A stretch of DNA of 64,000 nucleotides from Psychrobacillus sp042885655. Lineage in GTDB: Bacteria; Bacillota; Bacilli; Bacillales_A; Planococcaceae. Numbering within the stretch: the first letter of the stretch is position 1; every line of letters starts with the position of its first letter. The position numbers were made by a program, and so were the translations under genes. Below the pieces are notes generated by a model. It worked only from the letters and a program-made list of their open reading frames with translations. It ran no database searches and was not told the DNA's origin. The stretch spans positions 186,001-250,000 of the forward strand of contig NZ_JBHVRO010000004.1 in assembly GCF_042885655.1 (NCBI RefSeq), written 5' to 3'. Shown here piece by piece: positions 34,417 through 44,333 of this stretch.

Positions 34417-36096
34417 GTGCCAAATCTATTAAATATTCTTGTAGTTGTAGCATTCATGTTCATAATCAACCATCTCTTAACGCGCAAGAAGAAGAAACTT
34501 GAAAAGTTTCGAGAAGAATGGAAAACAGGGAAGTTTATCAGACAAAGGGAAGCTATTGAATCCATCTCATCTTACTGGTCAAATAAGAAAAACAGTAAGT
34601 CCTTCTATGATGGGGTAGATCAATTGACTTGGGATGATTTATCCATGAATAAAGTTTTCCAAAAGCTTAATTACACGCAAACTACTGTTGGTTCGGAGTA
34701 TTTATTTAATCAACTTCGTGAAATCACCCCATCTCTTGAACATAAACAGGAAGATGAGAATCTTTACATGATAGTTGCAAACAATCAGGCATTAAGGGAA
34801 AAAATTCTTTTACTTCTTTCAGGGCTTGGAAAAAGGGATTATTCGAATTCCTCTTCGTTTTTTTATGACGGAGGTAGTAAGAAAGTAAAAAATACATCGC
34901 TCTTCACCCTACTTGCCTTTTTGCCAATTGTTGCTGTTGTGTTACTATTTTTTAATTTGAAATGGGGACTTTGTTGTTTATTGACCTCATTTTTAATTAA
35001 TACAATCATTTACTACCGCAATAAGAGCATGTTGGAGTATGATTTATCATCCATCACATATATTGCGTCCATCATTAACACGGGAAAACGTTTTTCTTCT
35101 GTTAATCAGTCAGAATTTAATTCGTATGTAAAAAGGTTTAAGGAAAATATGAAACCGTTAAAAAAGATTTTGTTTCTCAGTAATATTTCTTCACTTGGTA
35201 ACAAAGGTGGAGGAGAATTTGATGTTATTTTCGAGTATATTCGGATTTTATTTTTGCTCGATTTTATTTCATACAACAAAATTGTAAAAACGATTTCACA
35301 TCACCAAAAGCAATATCGTGAAGTATGGCAACTTATCGGTAAACTCGATGCTGCTATTGCAGTTGCGTTTTATCGTAAATCTATTGATACATACTGCACG
35401 CCTAAGTTCGTGGACAATGAAGAACTATTATTCGAGAACATGGCACATCCACTTATCAAGCATCCGGTGACAAACACATCCGCTCTTGGTAAATGTACCC
35501 TTGTGACTGGATCGAATGCTTCAGGAAAATCAACTTATATTAAAGCAATCGCGATTAATGCGATTCTAGCACAAACCATTAACACAGTATTAGCAGAGAA
35601 GTGGATCATGAAACCAAGTTATGTCGCTACATCAATGGCAATTCAAGACAATGTATTGAATGGTGATAGTTACTTTATTGCAGAAATTAAATCTCTTAAA
35701 CGCATTGTACAACTAATAGAAGAAGGGAAACCGTGTCTATCATTCGTTGATGAAATACTAAAAGGAACCAATACGGTTGAACGAATTGCAGCATCGGCAT
35801 CTATGATGGAGTGGCTTGCGTCAAATAAAGGGATGAGTATTATTGCATCGCATGATATAGAGTTAACGGAAATAGCGAGTCATGTATATACGAATTATCA
35901 TTTCAGAGAATCCATTGAAAACGGCGAGGTCCGGTTTGACTATACCATTCACCCGGGTCCCTCCAATACGAGGAATGCCATCAAACTTCTTGAAGTACTT
36001 GCTTATCCGCAAAGCATTACAGAAAAAGCAAATAAATTGGCAAAAGATTTTACAAAAAGTCGTGTTTGGGAAGAAATAAGCAATGAAAGTAAGTGA
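34417..36096 (+). CDS. MutS-family ATPase with N-terminal membrane segments
   Basis: 559 residues. The C-terminal ATPase has Walker A TGSNASGKST (about residue 365) and Walker B SFVDEILKGTN, plus ASHDIEL, all as in MutS domain V. The N-terminal part carries a membrane segment (about 5-20) and a second hydrophobic pair near 165-195, and lacks the mismatch-recognition domain of MutS1. Members of this group are MutS-related, not proven repair proteins. The start is GTG at 34417 behind GAGGTGATT. It is a single gene ended by a good terminator. Confidence 0.82.
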   Translation: MPNLLNILVVVAFMFIINHLLTRKKKKLEKFREEWKTGKFIRQREAIESISSYWSNKKNSKSFYDGVDQLTWDDLSMNKVFQKLNYTQTTVGSEYLFNQLREITPSLEHKQEDENLYMIVANNQALREKILLLLSGLGKRDYSNSSSFFYDGGSKKVKNTSLFTLLAFLPIVAVVLLFFNLKWGLCCLLTSFLINTIIYYRNKSMLEYDLSSITYIASIINTGKRFSSVNQSEFNSYVKRFKENMKPLKKILFLSNISSLGNKGGGEFDVIFEYIRILFLLDFISYNKIVKTISHHQKQYREVWQLIGKLDAAIAVAFYRKSIDTYCTPKFVDNEELLFENMAHPLIKHPVTNTSALGKCTLVTGSNASGKSTYIKAIAINAILAQTINTVLAEKWIMKPSYVATSMAIQDNVLNGDSYFIAEIKSLKRIVQLIEEGKPCLSFVDEILKGTNTVERIAASASMMEWLASNKGMSIIASHDIELTEIASHVYTNYHFRESIENGEVRFDYTIHPGPSNTRNAIKLLEVLAYPQSITEKANKLAKDFTKSRVWEEISNESK

Positions 36097-36117
36097 GCTA
36101 TAGAAATCAATACAAAG

Positions 36118-36160
36118 ATAAAATCCTTTGGAGCAACTGAATGATTCCAAAGGATTTTAT
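36118..36160. terminator. Intrinsic terminator (bidirectional)
   Basis: ATAAAATCCTTTGGA and TCCAAAGGATTTTAT form a long stem between the convergent mutS-like and MerR genes. Confidence 0.85.
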
Positions 36161-36176
36161 GAATTGCTTAAAGCTT

Positions 36177-36938
36177 TCATTTATTTTTTGTATATATCAG
36201 TACTGCATCTCTTAAAAACTCTGCTGCACCAGGTTGGATTTTGTCATAGTACGCAGTAAAGCGTTCATCATCCACATACATTTGTGCAACTCCTGCATGA
36301 GCTTCTTTTGTATACTTCTCCCAATAAAAGCTTAACCATTGTCGGTGCATATCTGCTGTTTTTTGTGCAAGTTCTCCAGCTGGATCACCAGTTACCATTG
36401 CGGCTTTCAAATTATCTGCAATTTTTTCTGCTAGATTTGTCACTTCTTCGAATTTTTCTTGTGTCATACCTTTTACTTTTGCATTCGATTTATTTACACT
36501 ATCCTCACCATACTTTTCTCGAATTTCTTTCCCGTACTTTTTCTCATTGTCATCCACAAGTTTTTGTTTAAAGCCTTCAAATTTCTCTTTATCCGCCATT
36601 GTAATCTTCCTTTCTGTTAGTTGAATGGATTTATCGACATTTTCGATCAATAAATCTAATTGTGCTCTCTTTTCAAGCAGTTTTTCTCTATGCTCCTTTA
36701 ATGCAGTTGCCCCGTCGAACGTCTCAGAAGTTATTATTTCTTTGATGCTATCCAAATTTACCCCGAGTTCACGGTAAAACAGAATTTGCTGCAGTCGATC
36801 TACTTCTGCAGAACCATAAATGCGGTAACCAGATGAATTGATGCGTGCTGGTTTAAGTAATCCGATTTCATCATAATACCGAAGCGTCCGCGTACTTATT
36901 CCCGCCAATTGACTAAGCTTTTGTATCGTATATTCCAA
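36177..36938 (-). CDS. MerR-family regulator with TipAS drug-binding domain
   Basis: 253 residues. The N-terminal MerR helix-turn-helix reads YTIQKLSQLAGISTRTLRYYDEIGLL, followed by a coiled dimerisation helix. Residues from about 125 on are a TipAS-like globin-fold domain (DMHRQWLSFYW, then PGAAEFLRDAV). TipAL/Mta-type proteins activate efflux genes when a drug binds this domain. The target promoter is not obvious; the gene stands alone. Confidence 0.88.
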   Translation of the reverse strand: MEYTIQKLSQLAGISTRTLRYYDEIGLLKPARINSSGYRIYGSAEVDRLQQILFYRELGVNLDSIKEIITSETFDGATALKEHREKLLEKRAQLDLLIENVDKSIQLTERKITMADKEKFEGFKQKLVDDNEKKYGKEIREKYGEDSVNKSNAKVKGMTQEKFEEVTNLAEKIADNLKAAMVTGDPAGELAQKTADMHRQWLSFYWEKYTKEAHAGVAQMYVDDERFTAYYDKIQPGAAEFLRDAVLIYTKNK

Positions 36939-37061
36939 GCAAACACCCCCTCATAACTACAGTCTAAACCTTTACGTAACGTTAAGGTCAAGTAAGTAAT
37001 AAGAAATTGTTCAAATTGTTTTGTTTCTTTATAATGAAAGAATAAGAACTGGCTTTTATTC

Positions 37062-37223
37062 ATGAGAGAAAAAGAAATCAAGCAACAGTTAGAGCAATTA
37101 AGCAAAGAAAAACGAAAAGGGAAAATGGTCAATAAACCAATTCCAAAAGGGTATACTTCTTCGTTCGTTTCAGTATGGATTGCAGCTGTGTTAAATAAGG
37201 ACATAAGGGGGAAAATAACATGA
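37062..37223 (+). CDS. Small 53-residue ORF coupled to the phosphatase gene
   Basis: It begins MREKEIKQQLEQLSKEKRKGK, a charged helix, followed by IPKGYTSSFVSVWIAAVL. Its TGA overlaps the next ATG as ATGA, the usual sign of translational coupling, which is the main argument that it is real. There is no clear ribosome binding site in front. I do not recognise it. Confidence 0.45.
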   Translation: MREKEIKQQLEQLSKEKRKGKMVNKPIPKGYTSSFVSVWIAAVLNKDIRGKIT

Positions 37224-37807
37224 CAACTATTGGTTTTGTTAGACATGGTGTGACGGCTTGGAATAAAGAGGGGAGAGCGCAAGGGACAACGGATGTACCA
37301 CTGGATGAGGAAGGTATCGAAATGGCAGAGAGGGTTGCCGGTAGAATCGAACAGGAGAAATGGGATATTATTTATACAAGCCATTTAATTCGTGCAAAGA
37401 GAACTGCGGAGATTATTGCTGAAAAAAAGCCTAATATTGATTTTGTAGTAGACAACCGACTTGGTGAAATTGGTGGAGGTATTATTGAAGGTACAACAGA
37501 GGCAGAACGAGTTGCAAAATGGGGTTTTGCATGGAGAAAAATGGAGTTGGGGTTTGAGCCGGAAGAGGTTATTATTGCTCGCGGAATGTCTTTCATAGAA
37601 GATGTGAAGCAGGCGCATCCCGGTAAACGAGTGCTAGTTGTTAGTCACGGCGGTTTTATTGGACGGATCATTAAAGTCCTTGTACCATATGGTGAGTTCG
37701 ATTTAGATCTTGGGAATACTTCACTGACAGTGATAGAGTTACAAGACAATAAAAATTTATGCCACTTATTTAACTGTATGAAGCATTTAGAAACGAGGGA
37801 AGTATAA
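37220..37807 (+). CDS. Histidine phosphatase family protein (phosphoglycerate mutase-like)
   Basis: 195 residues. The catalytic RHG lies in GFVRHGVTAWN, and the second His lies in VVSHGGFIGRI. These are the phosphohistidine nucleophile and its partner. The substrate is unknown; many bacillus members are broad acid phosphatases. AGGGGGAAA precedes the ATG. The stop TAA overlaps the ATG of the cupin gene by one base, so the two are cotranscribed. Confidence 0.9.
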   Translation: MTTIGFVRHGVTAWNKEGRAQGTTDVPLDEEGIEMAERVAGRIEQEKWDIIYTSHLIRAKRTAEIIAEKKPNIDFVVDNRLGEIGGGIIEGTTEAERVAKWGFAWRKMELGFEPEEVIIARGMSFIEDVKQAHPGKRVLVVSHGGFIGRIIKVLVPYGEFDLDLGNTSLTVIELQDNKNLCHLFNCMKHLETREV

Positions 37808-38307
37808 TGCAGAAGGATGCTAATTATTACATACAACATTTAGGTTTGGAACCTCACCCAGAAGGTGGATATTATAAAGGTACATATAATTCCGAACAAT
37901 CAATAGAGACATTTGGTACAACTCGAAAGCTATATACGAGTATTTATTTTCTAATAGGAGCAGGGGATATATCGCATTTTCATCGACTAAAGTCAGATGA
38001 ATTATGGTATTTTCATGGTGGAAGCTCTTTGCTAGTACATGTTATTGATGAAGAAGGAAATTATTTCGAACATAAGCTAGGGTTAGATTTGGAGAACGGA
38101 GAAACACCTCAAGTATTGGTACCGAAAAACTCTATTTTTGGTTCCTCTGTTATTGAAGATGGATTATTTTCGCTTGTTGGTTGTATGGTAGCACCAGGTT
38201 TTGATTTTGAAGACTTTGAACTGTTTACGCAATGTGAGTTATTGGAAAAGTATCCTCAGCATGAACAAATTATTCGTAAAATGGCGTATGAACTATTGCC
38301 AGAATGA
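37807..38307 (+). CDS. Cupin domain protein (DUF985/cupin_5)
   Basis: 166 residues. The entry sequence LGLEPHPEGGYYKGTY and the metal-site region IYFLIGAGDISHFHRLKSDELWYFHGG identify the DUF985 cupins, where His residues and Glu bind a metal ion. The biochemical role is not known. It is the second gene of an operon with the histidine phosphatase and is followed by a terminator. Confidence 0.9.
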   Translation: MQKDANYYIQHLGLEPHPEGGYYKGTYNSEQSIETFGTTRKLYTSIYFLIGAGDISHFHRLKSDELWYFHGGSSLLVHVIDEEGNYFEHKLGLDLENGETPQVLVPKNSIFGSSVIEDGLFSLVGCMVAPGFDFEDFELFTQCELLEKYPQHEQIIRKMAYELLPE

Positions 38308-38311
38308 AATT

Positions 38312-38343
38312 AGCGACCTTGGCTAGCTCAAGGTCGCTTTTAA
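38312..38343 (+). terminator. Intrinsic terminator
   Basis: AGCGACCTTG pairs with CAAGGTCGCT around GCTAGCT, followed by TTTAA. Confidence 0.85.
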
Positions 38344-38463
38344 TATATAAAATGGCTATTCTAAAGGTAGCCCCATAAAGTGGAGGAAGTTAAATTAAAG
38401 GGATAATGGTTACACTAATAGAAATACAAAATAAAGCAACGTCATTTATTTGGAGGTTCTTTT

Positions 38464-40110
38464 ATGATTAAAAAAGTGATTTTATTCCTTTTGTTATTTT
38501 TAGCAATCGCAATTGCTATGCTATTTATAGATAATAAAGAAAAGAAAGAAGAAATAAATAAGAGCCTAACTCCGACGCTAAAGGAGCCTTCGGAAGTGGA
38601 ATCTCTCGTTTCGCTCATTTTCGAGTCTGCGAAAATAGGGCAAGTAATGGATGTTCCATTTATTGTAGGTAAGACGGATGTTCAAGAAGTACATGAACTA
38701 TGGGGAAGTCCGGAGGAAAAAAGCGAAGTTTCCACAACTATTTATGAAGACTATTTATCCAAAAATGTGACAGTGGGTCATCGTTCCAATACTGTTTTTG
38801 ATATTCGCTCCTCTGCACCAGCTATCCAGCAAATACATTTAGAGGATATTGAAAGAATAAAGGGGGAAGCAGATGAAATTCGCAGTTATCAAGACGATAT
38901 GGTAGACCAAACCATTCTGATTTATGAAGTTTCTAACACTTATCAACTGAAATGGATATTACCGAAAGCAACAGAAAGTGAACCGAACCCGGCGGTTGAT
39001 CATATATCGGTTTTTATGGATATCGAAGAAGAAACTCCGACTATTTCGGACATGAGTTTAGAAGAAAAAATTGGACAAATGATATTTGCAGGAATAGACG
39101 GAATAGCTTTAACGAAAGAGTCGAAGGAATTAATTTCAGTAAATAAAGTAGGAGGGCTCATTTTTTATCAAAATAACTTAAAAGATGAAAAACAAACTGT
39201 TTCTTTATTAAACGCAATAAAAACCGAAAGTAAAAAGGAAAAACATCCCCTATTTCTAGGGGTTGATCAAGAAGGTGGCAGAATATCAAGGCTACCTGGA
39301 CTAAATAAGTTACCAACAAACCAAGAGATTGGGAAACGAAATAATCCGTCTCTGTCTTATAGTATAGGTACTCTTTTAGGAAAAGAGATGAATACATTCG
39401 GTTTTAATCTCGACTTTGCACCAGTACTTGATGTAAACAGCAATCCAAAAAATCCGGTTATTGGAGACCGTTCTTTTGGTAATAACGCAGAGATCGTAAG
39501 TAAGCTTGGCATTCAGACGATGAAAGGTATTCAAAGTCAAAACGTTATCTCCGTTGTCAAGCATTTTCCCGGTCACGGTGATACCGCTGTGGATTCACAT
39601 TTAGAACTTCCAATTATTCAAAAAAGTATAGAAGACTTAAATGCCCTGGAATTGATTCCATTTAAAAATGCAATTGAGGATGGAGCAGATGTTGTCATGG
39701 TTGCTCATATTCTTTTACCGAAGATTGATCCAAAGTTCCCATCTTCTATGTCTCATGCCATTATTACAGGGATATTGAGAGAACAGCTTCAATTCGATGG
39801 GGTAGTGATGACAGACGATATGACGATGAACGCTATAGTAGGTCATTATGAAATTGGGCAAGCTGCCGTGGATGCAGTGAAAGCTGGGAACGATATTGTG
39901 TTAGTGGCGCATGATTATCAAAAAGTGAAAAGAGCCATTGATGCTATTAAACAAGCAGTTCATAATGGAGAGGTTTCCGAAGAAAGAATAAATACAAGTG
40001 TAAGTCGTATTCTATTGTTGAAAGAAAAATATAAGCTAAACAACGAGCGTGTTCAAGAGCTAGACATTAAAGGGTTAAACCACTCGATAGAACAAATTAT
40101 AGGGAAATAA
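38464..40110 (+). CDS. nagZ: GH3 beta-N-acetylhexosaminidase with extra N-terminal domain (NagZ-like)
   Basis: 548 residues. An N-terminal hydrophobic segment (about 4-22) anchors or exports it. A ~170-residue domain (DUF4309-like, GSPEEKSEV) follows, and then a GH3 catalytic domain from about 195. The NagZ signature is KHFPGHGDTAVDSH, with the His/Asp catalytic pair; GVDQEGGRISRL and NPVIGDRSFG bind substrate. It cleaves N-acetylglucosamine from muropeptides in wall turnover. The fused N-terminal domain is less usual. Confidence 0.9.
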   Translation: MIKKVILFLLLFLAIAIAMLFIDNKEKKEEINKSLTPTLKEPSEVESLVSLIFESAKIGQVMDVPFIVGKTDVQEVHELWGSPEEKSEVSTTIYEDYLSKNVTVGHRSNTVFDIRSSAPAIQQIHLEDIERIKGEADEIRSYQDDMVDQTILIYEVSNTYQLKWILPKATESEPNPAVDHISVFMDIEEETPTISDMSLEEKIGQMIFAGIDGIALTKESKELISVNKVGGLIFYQNNLKDEKQTVSLLNAIKTESKKEKHPLFLGVDQEGGRISRLPGLNKLPTNQEIGKRNNPSLSYSIGTLLGKEMNTFGFNLDFAPVLDVNSNPKNPVIGDRSFGNNAEIVSKLGIQTMKGIQSQNVISVVKHFPGHGDTAVDSHLELPIIQKSIEDLNALELIPFKNAIEDGADVVMVAHILLPKIDPKFPSSMSHAIITGILREQLQFDGVVMTDDMTMNAIVGHYEIGQAAVDAVKAGNDIVLVAHDYQKVKRAIDAIKQAVHNGEVSEERINTSVSRILLLKEKYKLNNERVQELDIKGLNHSIEQIIGK

Positions 40111-40117
40111 TATAAGG

Positions 40118-40149
40118 AAAGGACTTCCAATAACAGGAAGTCCTTTTTT
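40118..40149 (+). terminator. Intrinsic terminator
   Basis: AAAGGACTTCC pairs with GGAAGTCCTTT around AATAACA, followed by TTT. Confidence 0.85.
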
Positions 40150-40159
40150 GATCCTTTTC

Positions 40160-40867
40160 TTATATATTATTTTTCCGTAAGCTAACATATAGCGATCCGT
40201 TCGTTTGAATTTGAGCGTAATAAACCTCATCCACCGAATCAACGCCTTGTTTCCGAAGTTTTTTCATCAACCACTCTTCAGTCAATTCCAGTTCTTCTAG
40301 GTTTTTGTAAACTATTACCCCATCTGAAATGATTTCAGTAGGCATATAGGTTGGAAGTGATACATCTGCTTTTACGTCTAGTTTGGTTGCTTCTTGTTGC
40401 GCTACTTTTTTAAAGACACTTAATTTTCCGTTCGTTTCGAGTACTGCATAATGAACGTCCTGAATGGAGAAAATAGATTGTTCCCTAAGCATCATTAATA
40501 CATCATCCATATGTAAGCGTGCTTTTTTTATGGATTTAATGGAAATTTCTCCATCCTTAATAACAATCGTAGGATTATCGTCGACAAGCGTACGTGCTTT
40601 GGTCGATTTCAAAGTAATGTAACTCATAGCTAGGGTAAGGATTGCCCACCAGATTAGTGCAATATAACCGTCAATAAAAGGAGTTTCCTTTTGGGCTGCA
40701 ATTTCGGAAGCAATTGAACCAATCGTAATACCTGTAATATAGTGGAAAAACGTTAGTTGGCTAAGTTGTTTTTTCCCTAATATCCTAGCAAGTAAAAGTA
40801 GGGTTAAGAATGAAACCGTTGTTCGTATGATCATTTCCCAAAAGTGAATATGAAATAAATCTTTCAT
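40160..40867 (-). CDS. DUF421 membrane protein (YetF/YdfR type)
   Basis: 235 residues. Three N-terminal membrane segments (to about 85) precede two cytosolic-side copies of the small DUF421 fold: VLMMLREQSIFSIQDVHYAVLETNGKL and WLMKKLRKQGVDSVDEVYYAQIQTNGSL. The repeat is internal and recognisable. Function is unproven; in Bacillus such proteins are spore- or stress-linked. It diverges from the fosmidomycin-type pump gene on the right. Confidence 0.88.
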   Translation of the reverse strand: MKDLFHIHFWEMIIRTTVSFLTLLLLARILGKKQLSQLTFFHYITGITIGSIASEIAAQKETPFIDGYIALIWWAILTLAMSYITLKSTKARTLVDDNPTIVIKDGEISIKSIKKARLHMDDVLMMLREQSIFSIQDVHYAVLETNGKLSVFKKVAQQEATKLDVKADVSLPTYMPTEIISDGVIVYKNLEELELTEEWLMKKLRKQGVDSVDEVYYAQIQTNGSLYVSLRKNNI

Positions 40868-41009
40868 TTATCTAAACTCCTTTGTATATTAAAGTTCTTC
40901 AATATAGTCTTTCCAAAAGAGTTGGAACTATCCTTTCAAGGTTATATTAACTTTTGCGTTATAATAAATCCATTAACAAAATTCAGCAAGTGAAAGAGCG
41001 TGAAAAAGT

Positions 41010-42224
41010 ATGTCTACATCGAAAGTTTCTCAGAAAATAGGTAATCCTGTTTACCCAATTATGTTTGCAATTGGCGTCTGCCATTTATTTAATGATTCAT
41101 TGCAATCGGTGATTCCTGCAATGTTTCCTGTTTTGGAAAAAGAAATTGGATTAACATATACCCAATTAGGATTAATTTCATTTATGTTAAATATTGTTGC
41201 TTCTGTTTTACAACCAGTTGTTGGATTTATTAGTGATAAGAAACCGATGCCATATGCACTTCCTCTTGGAATGATCAGTTCTTTTGTCGGAATGGCAGGA
41301 CTAGCGTTTGCTCCCCAATATTGGATTATACTTGTGTCAGTTATATTCCTAGGATTTGGCTCAGCTATATTTCATCCGGAAGGCTCTCGTGTTTCATATA
41401 TGGCAGCAGGTTCTAAAAGAGGACTTTCACAATCTATCTACCAGGTAGGTGGGAATTCAGGACAAGCACTAGCTCCTCTGATTAGTGCATTTATTCTAGT
41501 TCCATTAGGTCAAAAAGGTGCAGCCCTTTTTTTAATAGTAGCGGCTGCGGCAATATTTATACTATCCAAAATTTCGGTATGGTATAAGAAACAATTGGAA
41601 GAAGAGAAGCATACAAAAAGGAAAAAAACACTGCTTTCTTCATTGCCGACTCTTTCCAAAAAGCAGGTAGGAGTTGCCTTAACGCTTCTAATGATTATTA
41701 TTTTCGCAAGATCCTTCTACGTAACGAATATGACTAACTTTTATATTTTTCACTTGATGGAACACTACAATTTAACAATTAAAGAAGGGCAGTTATTAAT
41801 CTTTATTTTTCTAGCTTTGGGAGCAGTCGGTACTTTCTTTGGAGGACCAATGGCGGACCGTATAGGTAGAAGAAATGTCATATTACTATCCATGGCGGTA
41901 CCAATTCCTTTATGTTTAATATTGCCCTATGTTCCAATCTGGGCGGTTGTATTATTACTAGTTATTATCGGTTTCTTCCTCATGCTCAGTTTTTCGGTCA
42001 CAGTCGTTTACGCTCAAGAGCTTGTACCGAGTAAAATTGGCACGATGGCAGGATTAACTGTAGGACTTGCATTCGGGATGGGAGCGATAGGAGCAGTCGT
42101 TATTGGAATTTTAATGGATCATGTGGGAGTTTATACGACGATGATTGTTGTTTCTACGCTGCCACTTATTGGACTAGTAGCAATAGCATTACCTAAGGAC
42201 CGGAAAATTATTGCTAATAATTAA
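41010..42224 (+). CDS. fsr: MFS pump, fosmidomycin-resistance type (Fsr)
   Basis: 404 residues with 12 membrane segments. The opening FAIGVCHLFNDSLQSVIPAMFPVL and QLGLISFMLNIVASVLQPVVG is characteristic of Fsr proteins, and GPMADRIGRRN is the MFS motif A copy in the second half. It probably exports phosphonate-type drugs or related compounds (family inference). It is followed by GC-rich dispersed repeats rather than a clear terminator. Confidence 0.85.
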   Translation: MSTSKVSQKIGNPVYPIMFAIGVCHLFNDSLQSVIPAMFPVLEKEIGLTYTQLGLISFMLNIVASVLQPVVGFISDKKPMPYALPLGMISSFVGMAGLAFAPQYWIILVSVIFLGFGSAIFHPEGSRVSYMAAGSKRGLSQSIYQVGGNSGQALAPLISAFILVPLGQKGAALFLIVAAAAIFILSKISVWYKKQLEEEKHTKRKKTLLSSLPTLSKKQVGVALTLLMIIIFARSFYVTNMTNFYIFHLMEHYNLTIKEGQLLIFIFLALGAVGTFFGGPMADRIGRRNVILLSMAVPIPLCLILPYVPIWAVVLLLVIIGFFLMLSFSVTVVYAQELVPSKIGTMAGLTVGLAFGMGAIGAVVIGILMDHVGVYTTMIVVSTLPLIGLVAIALPKDRKIIANN

Positions 42225-42239
42225 CCACGGGGTGTTTTA

Positions 42240-42400
42240 TTAGTCTCCTCACTTCACTGCTCTTTCTGCGAGGGTCCCGCAGGAGGGTAGTGATGAGGCT
42301 ATGCCCCCGTAAAGCGTCCGCCTAGCAAAAATCAACGACGTTTCTACGGTTATTCTTCTTGAAAGGACCTGGCGTCTTTTTGCCGGTTTTTCTTAAAAGA
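42240..42400 (+). repeat. GC-rich dispersed repeat, degenerate copy
   Basis: Contains CCGTAAAGCGTCCGCC followed by AAATCAACGACG and, 40 bp on, CTTGAAAGGACC. These align with the end of the copy at 42838 and its downstream flank. Several positions are diverged. Confidence 0.55.
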
Positions 42401-42469
42401 TAAGAAGTATATGATTATTGTCCTGTAAAACCAGTGTTCATAGTACTTTAAAGAATTAGATAATACCAC

Positions 42470-42600
42470 GGATTTCCGTTTCAGGTGGACGCGTTCCGCG
42501 GGGTGAGCGATAAGCTATCACCGCCGCTACGCGTTCGTTGTGATGGCTCATCTGTCTCACTCATCCCGCTGGAGTCGCCACCTTTCACTACAATCCATTA
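42470..42600 (-). repeat. GC-rich dispersed repeat, reverse copy
   Basis: Read on the minus strand, it runs from GGTGGCGACTCCAGCGGGAT through CCGCGGAACGCGTCCACCTG to GAAACGGAAATCCG. It is the same unit as at 42838 and 52325 but inverted. A central inverted pair lies near 42510-42560. Confidence 0.6.
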
Positions 42601-42837
42601 AGTGAGTAGGACCTAACAATAAGATTTTGCCGGCTATCGCTAAGAGGATAGAATTAGTTTAAATAAACGTAGTGATCATGCCATCCTGTAATTGTTGATG
42701 AATAAGAGATGCAATTGCTTTTTAAAATTTTGGTGAAATTTTGTGCATCCGGATAAAATGTAGTTCTCTAACTAATGTTCATAGGATCTAAATGTCATCT
42801 ATCTTACGAAGCAATTATAATCGACCCATACATACTA

Positions 42838-43012
42838 GTTGATTGGAGCGCAGGCGGCGACTTCTGCGGGAATAGCATGAGCGGAAGGCCCCGCAGGAAC
42901 GAAGTGACGAGGAGACTGAAGCCATGCCCGCGAAAAGCGTCCACCGTAGCGGAAATCAACGATACTTCTACAGTTACTTTTCTTAAAAGGACTGAGAGTC
43001 TTTTGTCTCTTA
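42838..43012 (+). repeat. GC-rich dispersed repeat
   Basis: It begins TTGATTGGAGCGCAGGCGGC, contains the mirrored CCCCGCAGGAACGAAGTGAC and ends GCGGAAATCAAC. This is the best-kept copy in this cluster. Its GC content stands out strongly from the AT-rich surroundings, and the chance reading frames through it are not genes. Confidence 0.7.
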
Positions 43013-43063
43013 TTTATTGACAAGCGTTTTCATTCACTTTCCAATTTTAGCACTTTGCGAAAA

Positions 43064-44302
43064 TCATTTTAAGCAAATATCATCATAATACTTGCTTTTC
43101 GAAGGGAATACGCAAAATATGAGCAATAGAATGGTAATAACTAACATTAGAAAAGAACCAATTATGACAACTAGTTGAATGGAAATAAGTTGAGAGGTTA
43201 CCCCAAATAGGATGGTAATACTAATGATTAAAAAAGCTTCGAATAACCCATATATACTTCCGATTCTCCCCATCATCTCAACTGGAAAATTGTTTTGAAA
43301 GAACGTATGGAAACCTGTATTTGCAAAAGCAAGAGAAAAGGCAAGGATAAAAAATCCTATTGCTGCTATGGAAAAAGTACTTGAATAGGCATAAATAATA
43401 TAACCAATTGAAACAAATACTGAGCCAGCCCCAATTAGTAGGGATGTTGTCATTTTGTTTATAATCATTGCATTTACAAGAGCTCCAAAAATAATCCCCG
43501 CCCCTGCTATACTTACAAGAAATCCGTACTCGCCGTCCGATAAAAAAAGCACTGCTTTAGCAAATGCAGCTTCTTGAGAATCGATAGCTGTTGCCATTAC
43601 CATTGAGCAGCTAAAAAGAACATAAATAAACATGATATAAATATGTTGACGACTAAAGTTTAAAACAATATCCCAATCTTTTTTGATTACACTCCAAGAT
43701 AGATAGTTAACAGATGATTCGAGAATATTCCCCTTTTCAAGATTTGGCATAAACAAAGTTATTATTCCTGATAATAGTAGAGCTATTGCATTAATGTAAA
43801 TTGCTAAAACTGGTGTTCCAATTATAAATAATACACCTGCTATAGCTGGACCAATTAGGAAAGCTCCAGAGTCTATTAAGCTCCGTAGGGAATTAAAACG
43901 TTTTCTTTGTTGAATTGGTATTAACTTTGTTATATAGATCATGGAAGTGGGTTCAAACATAGATCTTGCCATATTTATTATAAAAACGATTGCATATATA
44001 ATCCAAATCGATGAAACAAATGGTAATATCGCTATAAAAGCTGCCCGAAAAAGGTCAAGACCAACCATAAGGTTACGCTTATTTATGCGATCAATTACGC
44101 TGCCGGTCCATGTATTCGTAAATAATGTAGCTAAGGGTTTAACGATATAAAGACCTGCGACTGCAAGTGGAGAATTGGTCATATCTAATACAATTAAATT
44201 GAGTGCTATTAAATATACCCATGCGCCAAAGTTGGAAAAACCAATGCCGAATAATAGAATTGATGGATACTTCCAGGATAATAATAACTTTTTCATTTTC
44301 AT
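43064..44302 (-). CDS. MFS transporter under T-box control
   Basis: 412 residues with 12 hydrophobic segments. The loop after segment two (TGSVIDRINKRNLMV) is the MFS motif A region. It resembles MFS_3 exporters such as macrolide-efflux and EntS-like pumps. The start ATG at 44302 follows AAAGGAG. The leader upstream is a T-box riboswitch, so expression should rise when one tRNA is uncharged; an amino acid or amino-acid-derived substrate is likely (inference). Confidence 0.82.
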   Translation of the reverse strand: MKMKKLLLSWKYPSILLFGIGFSNFGAWVYLIALNLIVLDMTNSPLAVAGLYIVKPLATLFTNTWTGSVIDRINKRNLMVGLDLFRAAFIAILPFVSSIWIIYAIVFIINMARSMFEPTSMIYITKLIPIQQRKRFNSLRSLIDSGAFLIGPAIAGVLFIIGTPVLAIYINAIALLLSGIITLFMPNLEKGNILESSVNYLSWSVIKKDWDIVLNFSRQHIYIMFIYVLFSCSMVMATAIDSQEAAFAKAVLFLSDGEYGFLVSIAGAGIIFGALVNAMIINKMTTSLLIGAGSVFVSIGYIIYAYSSTFSIAAIGFFILAFSLAFANTGFHTFFQNNFPVEMMGRIGSIYGLFEAFLIISITILFGVTSQLISIQLVVIIGSFLMLVITILLLIFCVFPSKSKYYDDICLK

Positions 44303-44333
44303 TTTGTTCTCCTTTCTTTGTAAAAAACTGCAA

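Noticed and set aside
42775..43023. Open frames of 62-81 codons on both strands through the GC-rich repeat
   Set aside because: They run through a dispersed repeat, have no ribosome binding site, and vary between copies.
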